Source: Nemophila menziesii (taxonomy: Eukaryota; Streptophyta; Magnoliopsida; Boraginales; Hydrophyllaceae). Taken from it: a stretch of 64,000 bases of DNA. The translations under genes were made by a program, and so were the position numbers. The notes under the pieces were generated by a model. It was not told where the DNA came from. It was given only the letters and a program-made list of their open reading frames with translations, and ran no database searches. The stretch's first letter is position 1. Each line of letters opens with the position of its first letter. Shown here piece by piece: positions 52,133 to 63,835 of this stretch. The DNA lies in assembly GCA_029959085.1 (NCBI GenBank), contig JARWIR010000035.1, positions 4,942,501-5,006,500 of the forward strand. Direction: 5' to 3'.

Positions 52133-53990
52133 ATTATAATGATGGATACTTATAACAGGATCTCCCATGTTTATCAAGATTATGTTTCTTTACAAGAACA
52201 TTCCCTCATTTGGAGTCTATGTAATTTGTCACAAGGTAAATATTTTATTATGAACAATTATTATATAATAATAAAAGAAAACAAAAAATGATAACAAAAT
52301 TCTGCAGAAAAAGAGTACAAAAATAGAAGTTCAAATCCATATAAATTTTTGGAATCAGGAATTCTATTTTTTATTTGTTTACTTTTGCTGTAATCTTAAT
52401 TGAATGCTCAACTCCTCCTTTCACTTATATATTGATTAAATATAATTATACTAAATCTAGCTTAACATATTTTTTTCTTGTGACAACAACCCAATGTCTT
52501 ATGCAATAAAAAAGAATTTGTAGAAGTTTCATGGCCTCTAAATGTTACTTGTTGAATTATAGAACCCTTATTGAAGCATAACACTATGACTATAATTATT
52601 GCAAATAATACTTAGGTAGCTTTGTTGGTGCAGGAATACGCAAATTAAACCAAGATTTGAACAATAAATAAAAATATAGTTTATTTTATTAGGTTATATT
52701 TTATGGATTCACATTATTTTCTTTCGAAGGTAGCATTTAATTTTTATTATATTGAAATCTATTCAACTAACATAATTGAGATTCCAAAAACTTATGAAAA
52801 AGGTTAAACATGTGACGTTATATAATTTACAATCCAATAATATGTAAATATTTTATCTATTTTTTATTGTTAAGACTTCATCATTTATCTATACAATTAG
52901 TAGAGAGTTATTTGATTTACAGGAAAAAGAACGTTGGTCATGTCATTTCAATAAAATAGAAAAGGTGAATGCATTATAAGAAATACAAGATCGGCAAGAA
53001 AGGTATTAACACCATGCCTCGATTTTATGCATTTTAGTTTCCTTCTAAATTCATGGCCTATATAGTTAATCCATTAGCTGTATCACATAGGTGCTAATAA
53101 AAAAAGGGTAATATATATTAATTATTTGAGCAGTGTGTCTTTTATGTTTTTACCAAAATGACCTTAGTTTTGTTTTCTTAAATGTTTCTAGAATATGTGA
53201 ATCGATTTATCTAATATTTTTTCTCAAGATTAAGCACAAAAGATCATCTATGAAAATATAAATTTAGATATAGATAAGAGTTCAACTAATACAATGAAGT
53301 TTAAATAAAAATGTTGATGAGTTTGAATAACTATTTGGATGTGATCATTATTAAGAAAATATATTCATTTAACTTATAAATATTTATGTTGAATTTTATT
53401 TGGATTATAATTTTTTGAATACATTATGAAATTCAGTCTATAGACAATGTATACTCAAAATATTCTGAGGTGGATAATTAAAATGTTCATGTTAGGTACA
53501 AGCCTCTAGTGGGTGCTGGTCTTGCTTATGGTGCAAAGCGTTCGACTTCTCCATAATGCGGGTAATCTTTTTTATAAATAATTACAATTGACTTAGCATA
53601 ATTAATTAACTCTATATTAATTTTTAAATATTTGGTCTGCAATATTTGATAGATTGTCTCTAGCTACATTGCTCGGTCAAGGTACAGTAGAAACAATCAA
53701 AACAATCAGTAATCACGTCACGAACACCATCTAGCATATCAAGGTGTCATGGATTTTAGACCTCCTCTAATATTTCATTTAACTGGCCAAAGGGTCACCC
53801 TATAAAGATCGCACCGCTGCAGGCGTCACCAGCAACACCACACAAGACCGCCACCTTGGGTTTACCCGTAAAGTGGCCAAGGGGGCACCCAGAAAGGTTG
53901 CACAACCAGCTCCACCAGCTCCACCAACTCCACCAACTCCACCATCACCAGCACCACCATCAACAACAACACAACACAAGGCTTCCGATA
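52133..53990 (+). pseudogene. HD-ZIP IV remnant, short unit U10
   Basis: B1 52133-52235, B2 52923-53002, truncated B3 53466-53561, fused B6/B7 53637-53990. The large deletion endpoint differs slightly from U6/U7: here about 10 more bases before the junction are lost (ttaatttttaaatatttgg), so ttcggggtaaa is missing. B7 has extra copies of a 9 bp Pro codon motif (ccagctcca/ccaactcca). Only B3 and B6 stubs show the HD-ZIP IV relationship. Confidence 0.62.
53895..53965 (+). repeat. Expanded Pro-codon minisatellite in B7 of U10
   Basis: A run of the 9 bp word ccagctcca/ccaactcca, longer by two copies than the matching stretch of U6, U7 and U2, followed by CCATCACCAGCACCACCA-type triplet repeats. 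In one frame it encodes Pro/Ala/Thr-rich sequence (APPAPPTPPTPPSPAPP). Confidence 0.7.
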
Positions 53991-55789
53991 AGGGTTTTAT
54001 TTTATTTTATTTCGTAGAAACTTTTAAATTTAATTTACTGAGCTACTTTTTTTAACCTTTTATACAGTTGATAATTGCAAAATATCAAATTTACTAGAAT
54101 GTATAGTTCGTTGAATTATGTATTATATTTTAATTACAAAATTTTCTAATTCAATTTAATTTTAAACTAATACAAGTGAAATTATTTGCGTGTTGTTTAA
54201 ATGATATGAATTTTATGGCTCTTATGATAGATTGACGTGCATCATTAGGACTTTATCTGAGCATTGTGACACGTGACTATCTAATAGAAACAATCTGGAT
54301 AAGAGCTAATTACTTTATTTATTTAAATTTGGTCAGAAAAAAGGTATTTAATTAATTTAAATTTGAAAAATGTTATGTAAAATTAGATACATGCAAATAA
54401 ATAGGACATGAAATAAATTGCAAGTCATATAAATTGTGATTATCGTAGTAGATTTCACAAAGGGCTACAAGTCTTTCGAAATATTTTAGAATAACATTAC
54501 AGGAGACACTATTAATAACTTTTTCACTAGGTGTTATAGATAAATTGGGTGCTTGTGAAGTAAGGTGAATATTAATGTTGTATGGTTTTTTATGAGTTAA
54601 ATAATTTGTTTTTAGAATATTTTGTCTTTAGTTATAGATGAAGCCTGTAAATAACTTTGTTGTACAAAACCAAATGATGGATGATCTAATTCAAAGGACG
54701 TGTATTGTATTTTAATTAATTTTTGACAATAATTAAAAAATGGATGCGAAATCGAAAAATATGACATTAACTCATCCGTGTAGACCATAGGGACTATAGG
54801 AGGCCACAATGAATAATAGGCACATTTAAATATTTGGAACAGAAGGGATTAACTTATAAAAGTTTAACGAATTCGAGGAAATTTACAGGGATTAATGATG
54901 TTTTAAATATTTGGAACGTAAATTATCAAATTGCTGAAATTTACTAAATTATTGCTTATTACATTTTCCAGTAATTTATGCTTTTTAAGGTATCTCCTAC
55001 TTCAAAACTAGAGTAAGGCCCAAATCATATATTGAATGGTCCAATATTCACATTAAAATTAATAATTATAATAACAAAAATACACATCATTAGATTAATT
55101 AGATAGTTACTTTTGCAACTTAAAAACATCGAGTATGTGTCTTAATAGTATTGAACTATCAAATATTAGATGAATGAATTTTCCTCAAAACTATTATTTG
55201 AGTTAAATATACACTTACATTCAATTACTAAATTTTTCAAAATAGAAAGATGATGAAAGACGGTCATAGAAAAATATGAGAAATTTTATTCAAACCATAC
55301 ACTATTTACATCGATCAAATTTTTTTTATTTGAATTTCAAACAAAAAACAACTTATACTTTTAGTAAAACATTTTATACAATATTGTATCCAATAAATCA
55401 ATTATATTCATGCAATCTACTACGGCCAACAAATAAATTTTGTACATGGCATAATATTATGGTGTGACAAAAAAATTAGAGTGAGACATAGACTTACTCT
55501 ATGATTAGTGACACTCAACAAATAACCAAAAATGATAAGACAAATATCATGTGACTACAATATTGACTCATTATGTAACTATTGTAACACTAAAATAGAT
55601 GATAGAGATCACATATTTTAGAAATGCAATGTTACCATAGTGATTATTAGATGTTTCTATATTATTTAATAATAGCTAGTAGTATCGTATTAGGGATTGA
55701 ACAATTTTCTTAGAAATTAATCAATAGTTAGGTTATATATGAATTTTAAAAATGATTAGTGTCCATTCATATTTTTTTCTACAAACAAA

Positions 55790-56099
55790 ATCGGGGCCTA
55801 ATCTTAAGGCCAAGTCAATTTGGGCTTTTATAGTGTTCATATTGGTCTAAGTGCGGGTCCTAGTCAGTGGGCTGGGCCTTTTCAGCTAAGCAGGGTGTAG
55901 GTTAAAATTGAAAAGAAAAAAACCTTTGCTTACTCCCTAACTTTCACGCCGCAAAACTCTTCCATGGAAAAATTTTGATTGAAGAAACAAGACCAGAGGT
56001 AAAGAAGAAAATTTTCAAATAAATCTTATTTCTAAACCATATAAAAAGTGTAATCGGTTTCTTTTTTACAATTTACAATTTCTTCATATTTTTTTGAAG
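55790..56099 (+). promoter_or_regulatory. Candidate ancestral promoter/5' leader block (U11 example)
   Basis: A GC-richer island in very AT-rich sequence: ggggcctaatcttaaggcc, then GGGCTGGGCC (55869-55878), a purine-rich leader and a pyrimidine tract ending in gaag before the paired ATGs of B1. TGGGCC/TGGGCT matches plant site II elements bound by TCP factors. Equivalent motifs are at 1031, 15989, 20687, 35190, 38904, 42628 and 51900. The beta units (near 5830, 25460, 47405 and 60665) have lost it. Calling it a promoter is inference from motif and position. Confidence 0.28.
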
Positions 56100-58775
56100 A
56101 TTATAATGATGGGTACTTTTAGACGGATCTCCCATGTTTATCAAGATTATGTTTCTTTTCAAGAACATTCACTCATTTGGAGTCTATGTAATTTTTCACA
56201 AGGTATATTTTGTTATTATGAACAATTATTATATAATAATAAAAGAAAACAAAAAATGATAACAAAATTCTGCAGAAAAAGAATACAAAAATAGAAGTTC
56301 AAATCCATATAGATTTTTGGAATCCGGAATTCTATTTTTTATTTGTTTTCTTTTTCTGTAATCTTAATTGAATCCTTAACTCCTCCTTTCACTTATATAT
56401 TGATTAAATATAATTATACTAAATCTAGCTTAACATATTTTTGTTTTGTGACAACAACCCAATGTCTTATGCAATAAAAAAGAATTTGTAGAAGTTTCAT
56501 GGCCTCTAAATGTTACTTGTTGAATTATAGAACCCTTATTGAAGCATAACACTATGACTATAATTATTGCAAATAATACTTAGGTAGCTTTATTGGTGCC
56601 AGAATACACAAATTAAACCTAGATTTGAACAATAAATAAAAATATAGTTTATTTTATTAGGTTATATTTTATGGATTCACATTATTTGCTTTCGAAGGTA
56701 GCATTTACTTTTTATTATTTTGAAATCTATTCAATTAACATAATTGAGAATCCAAAAACTTATGAAAAAGGTTAAACATGTGACGTTATATAATTTACAG
56801 TTCAATAATTTGTAAATATTTTATCTATTTTTAATTGTTAAGACTTCATCATTTATCTATACAATTAGTAGAGAGTTATTTGATTTACAGGAAAAAGAAA
56901 GTTGGTCATGTCATTTCAATAAAATAGAAAAGGTGAATGCATTATAAAAAATACAAGATCGGCAAGAAAGGTATTAACACCATGCCTCAATTTTATGCAT
57001 TTTAGTTTCCTTCTACATTCATGGCCTATATAGTTAATCCATTAGCTGTATCACAATGGTGCTAATAAACAAAAGGATAATATATATTAATTATTTAAGT
57101 AGTGTGTCTTTTATGTTTTACCAAAATGACCTAAGTTTTGTTGTCTTAAATGTTTCTAGAATATGTGAATTGATTTATCTAATATTTTTTCTCAAGATTA
57201 AGCACAAAAGATCATCTATGAAAATATAAATTTAGATGTAGATATGATTTCAACTAATACAATGAAGTTTAAATAAAAATGTTGATGAGCTTGAATAAAC
57301 ATTTGGATGTGATCATTATTAAGAAAATGTATTCATTTAACTTATAAATATTTATGTTGAATTTTATTTGAATTATAATTTTTTGAATACACTCTGAAAT
57401 TCAGTCTATAGACAACGTATACTCAAAATATTATGAGGTGGATAATTAAAATGTTCATGTTAGGTACACGCTTCTAGTGGGTGATGGTCTTGCTTATGGT
57501 GCAAAGCGTTGGGTTTATACCCTTTACCAGCAATGTGTTCGTCTTCTCCATAATGCGGGTAATCTTTTTTATAAATAATTACAATTGACTTAGCATAATT
57601 AATTAACTCTATATTAATTTTTATTCTTTTCGGGGTAAATAGTGATGACAGGTCTATATGAAATTTAAAAGAGCTTGGTGAAGGTGGCAGAAAGAATTTT
57701 TATGGTTTTTGGTGGTGGAGTAAGAGCTACATTTACACATCCATGGACAACAATAACCGAAAAAGGGGCGTCAGTTTATATAAGGGTGACCAAGAAGAAG
57801 GTAAATGAACCGGAAATGCCTTCCGGGATTGTTCTTAATGCTGCAGCTTCTTTATGGCTTCCATTGTCACAACGAAGAATCTTTGACTTCGTTAATGATA
57901 ATACACGTCCCCACGAGGTACTACTCACAACTTTCACTTCGCTCAATAGTTTCATAAAAATTATACTTATAATTTATAGGGACTTAACGTGCAATTACTT
58001 TTTACATTAATTGCAGTCCGACGATTTCTCGAGTGACAGTAATGTTACAGAAATCTATCATGTGGTGAATGAGAGCAGCCCAAGAAACCGTGTGTCAGTG
58101 TTCCATGTGAATGTAAGTTTTTTAATTATCTCTTTTTTGTAGTTGAATCTTATTAATTCGATAATATATTGAAAGTCGTTTAAAAACATGACAAAGTACC
58201 ATGCTAATCCTATAAGAAACCCGCATAGATCTAATTGCATAATCTTTTTCTTTGGGTACGCTATTTTGCTATCGGTGGAGATTCGTATTATGTTTCTCTA
58301 TTCGCTAAGGGATTTCTATCCTTCCGGACGGACATGAGGATCATGTTGGTGGAAACAGTGGGTCCCTTATATTTGATAGATTTGTCTCCAACTACATTGC
58401 TAGGTCTAGGCCCAGTAGAAAAATCAAAACAATCAGTAATCATGTCACGAACACCATCGAGCATATAGAATTGTTTTGGTTGTTATACGACATATGATCA
58501 GTGTCCTACAAAAGTTTTCCCTTTGCAAGGCAGCACCAGCCCCACCATCACAACAAAAGACCACCTCCTCAAATTTTTCCTTTAATAAGCCAAAGGGTCA
58601 CCCTATAAAGATTTCACCTCTGCGGGCATCACCAGCAATACCACAAAAGACCGCCATCTCGGGTTTACCCGAAAAGCTACCAAGGGGCACCCCAGAAAGG
58701 TCGCCCCACCAGCTCCACTATCTCCACCATCAAAAGCACCACCAACAACAACAACACCACCGCCCAAGGCTCTAT
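56100..58775 (+). pseudogene. HD-ZIP IV fragment, unit U11 (best preserved)
   Basis: B1 56100-56202, B2 56891-56970, B3 57433-57558, B4 57641-57917, B5 58017-58112, B6 58260-58465, B7 58530-58775. B3 is open for [17 protein letters not shown]4 is open from about 57675 (LVKVAERIF) to the donor GAG/GTAC, and B5 continues in phase 0 (SDDFSSDSNVTEIYHVVNE). B6 is open for 77 codons (58235-58468) with GGDSYYVSLFAKGFLSF. It still has the array-wide taa upstream of RYKPLV and the taa/phase shift at the start of B4, and lacks any homeodomain, so it is not a working transcription factor gene. A shortened transcript cannot be excluded. Confidence 0.73.
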
Positions 58776-59245
58776 GTAAGGGTTTTATTTTATTTTATTT
58801 TTTAGAAACTTTGAAATTTTATTTGCTTAGCTACTTTTGAACTATTTATGCCGTTGACAATTACGAATATCAAATTTACTGAGAATGTATAGTTCAATGA
58901 ATTTTCGTAACAAGGTGTGTTTATATTTCACTTACAAAATTTTCTAATTCAATTTAATTTTAAATTAATTAAACTTGTACAAGTGAAATCATTAGCGTGA
59001 TTTTAGAATTATCTAAATTTTATGGCTCTTGTGATAGATTGAAGTGCATCAATAGGACTTTATCTGAGCTTTGTGACACGTGAGTACCTAATGGAATCAA
59101 TCCGGATAAGAGGTAATTACTTTATTTATTTATTTAAATTTGGTCAGAAAAATGTATTTAATTAATATATAATTGAAAAAAGTTATATAGAATGAGATAC
59201 ATTCAATTAAATAGAACATGAAATAAATTGCAGGTCATATAAATT

Positions 59246-59353
59246 ATGATTGTCGCAGAAGATTTCACAAAGGGCTACAAGTCTTTAACAATTTTTCAAA
59301 ATAACTTTACAAGAGACACAGTTAATAACTTTTGTTCTAGGTGTTTTAGTTAA
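59246..59353 (+). other. Exon-like block B9 in L tail of U11
   Basis: Same block (MIVAEDFTKGYKSL...), open to the conserved taa. In S tails the homologous sequence has internal stops, so only the L lineage keeps it open. Confidence 0.32.
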
Positions 59354-59646
59354 ATTGGGTGCTTGTGAAGTAAGGTGAATAATAATGTTATATGGTTTTC
59401 TTTTAGTTAAATAGTTTTTTTAGACTATTATCTTCTTTATTTATACATGAAGCCTGTAAATAACATTTTTGTACAAAAACAAAGAATGGATGGTCTAATT
59501 TTAAAGGATGTGTATTGTATTTTAATTATTTTTTAACAATCATAAAAAATTGATGTGATTTCCCAAATTAGGACATTAACTCATCAGTGTAGACCATGGG
59601 ACTATAGGAGCCCACATTTACTAATAGACACATTTAAATATTTGGA

Positions 59647-62600
59647 ATGGAAAGGATTAACTTATCGAATTTTACCGAATTAGAGAAAATTTACAGGGAT
59701 TAACGATGCTTTAAATATTTGGAACTCAAAATATCAAATTGCTGAAATTTGCTAAATTATAGTTGATTTTCCGGTAATTTATGCTTTTTAAAGTATCTCC
59801 TCCTTCAAAACTACAGTAAGACTTACATCATATATTGAATGATCCAATATTCACATTACATTTATTAATTTATAATAACAAAATACATGTCATTAGATTA
59901 ATTAGATAGTTACTTTTGCAAGTTAAATACATAGAGTATGTGTCTTACTAGTATTGAACCATCAAATATTAGATGAATGAATTTTCCTCAAAACTAAGAT
60001 TTGAGTTAAATATACACTTACATTTATATACTAAATTTTTAAAAACAGAAAGATGATGAAAGACGGTCATAGAAAAATATGACAACTTTTATTCAAACCA
60101 TATACTAATTACATCGATCAAATTTTTTTATATTTCAAACTAAAAACAACTTATAATTTAAGTAAAACAATTTATACAATATTGTGTCCAACAAATCAAT
60201 TATATACATTCAATCTACTGCGACCATAAAATAAATTTCGTATATGGAATAATATTATGTTGTAAAAAAAAAATTAGACCGAGACATAAATTTACTCTAT
60301 GATTAGCTACACTCAACAAATAATCAAAAACGATAAGACAAATATCATGTGACCACAATATTGACTCATTATGTAACTATTGTAACACTAAAATAGAGGA
60401 TAGAGATCACATATTTAGTAAATTCAATGTTACCATAGTGATTATTAGATGTTTCTATATTATTTAATAGTAGCTAGTAATGTCATATTAGGTATTGAAC
60501 AATTTTCTAAGAATGAATTAATAGATGGGTTATATATGAATTTTAAAAATGAATAGTGTCCTTTCAAATTTTTTCTAAAAATAAAATTTGGGCCTAATCT
60601 TAAGGCCGAGTCAATCTGGGCTTTTATAGTGTTCAGGCGGGTCTAAGTGGCCTTAGTTAGTGGGTTTAGCCTTTTCAGCTCAGTAGAGTGTAGGTTAAAA
60701 AGGAAAATAAAAAAACCTTCGCTTACTCCATAACTTTCATGCAGCAAAACCCTTTAATAGCAAAATATTGATTTAATAAAGAAGACTAGAGGTAAAGAAG
60801 AAAACTTTCAAATCAAGCTTATTTCTAACCTCTAAAAATTGTAATCGATTTCTTTTTTAAAATTTATAATTTTTTTATATTTTTTCTGAAGATTATAATG
60901 ATGGATACTTTTAGACGGATCTCCCATGCTTCTTAAGATTATGTTTTTTTCAAGAACATTCCCTCATTAGGAGTCTATGTAATTTATCACAAGGTATGTT
61001 TCTTATAATGAACAATAATTATATAATAATGAATAAAACAAAAAATGATAACAAAATTAGGGAGAAAAAGTGTACAAAAATATAAGTCAAAATCGATATA
61101 GATTTTTCCAATCCGGAATTCTGTTTTCTATTTTTTTCATTCGATGTAATCTTAATTGAAAATTCAACTCCTCCTTTCACTTACATATTGATTAAATATT
61201 ATTATACTAAAACTGGCTCAACTTATTTTTCTGTTACATCAACCCAATGTCGCATTCAATAAAAAAATATATAAAAGTTTCATGGCCTCTAAATGTTACT
61301 TGTTAAATTATATAACACTTATTAAAGAATAACACTATGACTATAGTTATTTCCAATAATACTTATGTAGCTTTGTCGGTGCAGGATACTCGAAGCCTAG
61401 ATTTGAACAAAAAATAAAAATTATAGTCTATTTCTTTGTTGATATCTTATATATTAACTTTATTTTCTTTTGAAGGTAGCATTTCCTTTTTATTGTTTCT
61501 AAATCTATTCACTTAACATAATTGAGATTCCAAACACTTATGAAAAATGTTAAACATATAAAGTTATATAATTTACAATCCATTAATTTGTAAATATTTT
61601 ATCTATTTTTAATTGTTAAGACTTTATCATTTATCTATACTAAAAAAGGGAGTTATTTGATTTACTAGAAAAAGAAGGTTGGTCATGTCATTTCAATAAA
61701 AAAAGAAAAGGTGAATGCATAACAAGAAATACTAGTTTGGCAACAAAGGTATTAACATTGTGCCTCAATTTTATACATTTTAGTTTCTTTTTACATTCAT
61801 GGACTATATAGTTAATCTATTAGTATCACATAGGTGCCAATAAACAAAAGGGTAATATATTATTAATTATTTAAGTAGTGCTTCTTCTATGTTTTTACAA
61901 AAATAACCTTAGTTTTGTTGTCTTAAATGTTTTTAGGATATGTGGATCGATTTATCTAATATTTTTTCTCAAGATTAAGCACAAAAGATCATCTATGAAA
62001 ATATAAATTTAGATTTAGATATAATTTCAACTAATACAATGAAGTTTAAATAATTGTTTTGATGGGTTTGAATAACCATTTTGATGTGATCATTATTAAG
62101 AAAAATATACTTAGTTAACTTATAATTTTTATGCTGAATTTTATTTGAATTATAATTTTTTGATTATGCTCTGAAATTCAGTTTATAGACAACATATATT
62201 CAAAATATTCTGAGGTGGATAATTAAAATATTCATGTTAGGTACAAGACTCTAATAGGTGGCGATCTTGCTTAAGGTGCAAAGCTTTGGGTTTATACCCT
62301 TTACCAGCAATGTGTCCGTCTTCTCCATAACGCGGGTAATATTTTTAATAAATAATTACAATTTATTTAGAATAATTAATTAACTCTTATATTCATTTTT
62401 ATTTTTTTGGGTTAAATATTGATGGGAGGTCTATATGCAATCTAAAAATGCTTGGTAAAGGTGGTGGAAAGAATGTTTACGTTTTTGAGTGGTAGAGTAA
62501 GACCTTCTTTTACACATCCATGGACAATAATAACCGGAAAAGGGGCGTCAGATTATATAAGGGTCACCAAGAAGAAGGTAAATGAACCAGAAATGCTTTT

Positions 62601-63835
62601 CGGGACTTTTTACATTAATTGCAGTCCGACGATTATAGAAATTTGTCATGTGGTGAATGGAAGCAATCCCAGAAACCTTGTGTCAGTGTTCCATGTGAAT
62701 GTAAGTTTTTTAATTATCTTATTTTTTGTAGTTGAATCTTATTAATTCGATCATAAATTGAAAGTCGTTTAAAAACTTGACAAAGTAATATGCTAATCCA
62801 GCAAGAAACCCGCATAGATCTATTTGCATAATCTTTTTTTTGGGTACGCTATTCAGCTAGCGATTGAGATTCGGATTACGTTTATCTTTTCGCTAAAGGA
62901 TTTCTATCCTTCCGGACGGACGTGAGGAATACAGTATTTGATAGATTTGTCTCCAGCTACATTGCTCGGTCTAGGCCAAGTAGAAACAACCAAAACAATC
63001 AGTAATCACGTCATGAACACCATCTAGAATATCAAGATGTCATGGATTTTAGACTACATATGGTCACTGCCCTACAAAAGTTTTCCCTTTGCAGGTAGTA
63101 CCAGCCCCACCACCACATCCAAAGACCACCTCCTCGAATAATTCCTTAAAAAGGAAAAAGGGTCACCCTATAAAGATCGCACCGCTGCAGGCGTCACCAG
63201 CAACACCACACAAGACCGCCACCTCGGGTTTACCCGTAAAGTGGCCAAGGGGGCACCTAGAAAGGTTGCCCCACCAGTTCCATCAACTCCACCATCACGA
63301 ACACCACCAGCAACAACAACACAACACAAGGCTTCAGATAAGGATTTTATTTTATTTTATTTTATATAAACTTGTAAATTTAATTTACTGAGCTACTTTT
63401 TTTAACTTTTTATGCAATTTATAATTGCAAATTATCAAATTTACTAGAATGAATAGTTCAATGCATTTACTTATTATATGTTAATTAAAAAAATTTCTAA
63501 TTCAATTTAATTTTAAACTAATTAAACTAATACAAGTGAAATCATTTGCGTGTTGTTACGTGACTATCTAATAGAAACAATCTGGATAAGAGCTAATTAC
63601 TTTATTTATTTAAATTCGGTCAGAAAAAAGGTATTTAATTAACTTAAAACTGAAAAATGTTATTTAAAATGAGATACATGCAAATAAATAGAACATGAAA
63701 TAAATTGTGATTGTCGCAGTAGATTTAACAAAGGGCTACAATTCTTTCAAACTATTTTAGAAACACTTTACAGGAGACACTATTAATAACTTTTGCACTA
63801 GGTTATATAGATAAGTTGGGTGCTTGTGAAGTAAG
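59647..63835 (+). repeat. Tandem unit U12 (beta start, S tail, truncated by CACTA)
   Basis: Collinear with U9 at +13.25 kb. Spacer 59647-60584, degraded promoter-like block 60585-60700, exon-like blocks 60892-63339, S tail from 63340. The tail is broken after gtaag at 63835, where other units continue with gtgaatag. Confidence 0.87.
60892..63339 (+). pseudogene. HD-ZIP IV fragment, unit U12
   Basis: B1 60892-60993, B2 61669-61748, B3 62211-62335, B4 62419-62605, B5 62625-62700, B6 62858-63040, B7 63095-63339. Shares the B4-intron-B5 fusion of U9 (FGTFYINCSPTIIEICHVVNG, open at 62452-62745), so that deletion precedes the HOR3/HOR4 duplication. B3 is intact for [14 protein letters not shown], but the segment before it (ggcgatcttgcttaaggtgc) has a stop. 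The last copy before the CACTA insertion. Confidence 0.68.

Larger units (their letters stand above)
41596..54838 (+). repeat. Higher-order repeat 3 (units U8-U9-U10)
   Basis: A 13.24 kb period without mobile elements, so this is the cleanest example of the three-unit repeat: 4.80 kb alpha/L, 4.48 kb beta/S, 3.96 kb short alpha/S. Equivalent landmarks in HOR4 lie 13241-13250 bp further right (for example B4 at 44401 and 57641, B7 at 49845 and 63095). Confidence 0.8.
50876..54838 (+). repeat. Tandem unit U10 (short alpha/S)
   Basis: Spacer 50876-51825, GGGCTGGGCC at 51900-51909, B1 52133-52235, B2 52923-53002, truncated B3 53466-53561, fused B6/B7 53637-53990, S tail 53991-54838. Unlike U6/U7 it keeps the B1-B2 interval in full, so it descends from a longer version of the short unit. 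Confidence 0.87.
54839..59646 (+). repeat. Tandem unit U11 (alpha start, L tail)
   Basis: Spacer 54839-55785, GGGCTGGGCC at 55869-55878, exon-like blocks 56100-58775, L tail 58776-59646 with B9 at 59246-59353. Collinear with U8 throughout at +13.24 kb. Confidence 0.88.
54839..63835 (+). repeat. Higher-order repeat 4 (units U11-U12, cut by CACTA end)
   Basis: Copy of HOR3 at an offset of about 13.25 kb. It shares the HOR3-specific B4 deletion in its beta unit (U12). It is broken at 63835, inside the S-tail of U12, by the terminus of a CACTA-like element, and should resume beyond that element. Confidence 0.78.

Noticed and set aside
1..63835. CRISPR array or other spaced short-repeat system
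   Set aside because: The repeats are kilobase units with eukaryotic exon-intron structure. There are no short repeats with unique spacers.
1..63835. Centromeric or subtelomeric satellite
   Set aside because: Unit length of 3.7-4.8 kb and recognisable exons argue for tandem gene-segment duplication. No centromeric retrotransposon or telomere tract was seen. Location on the chromosome cannot be judged.
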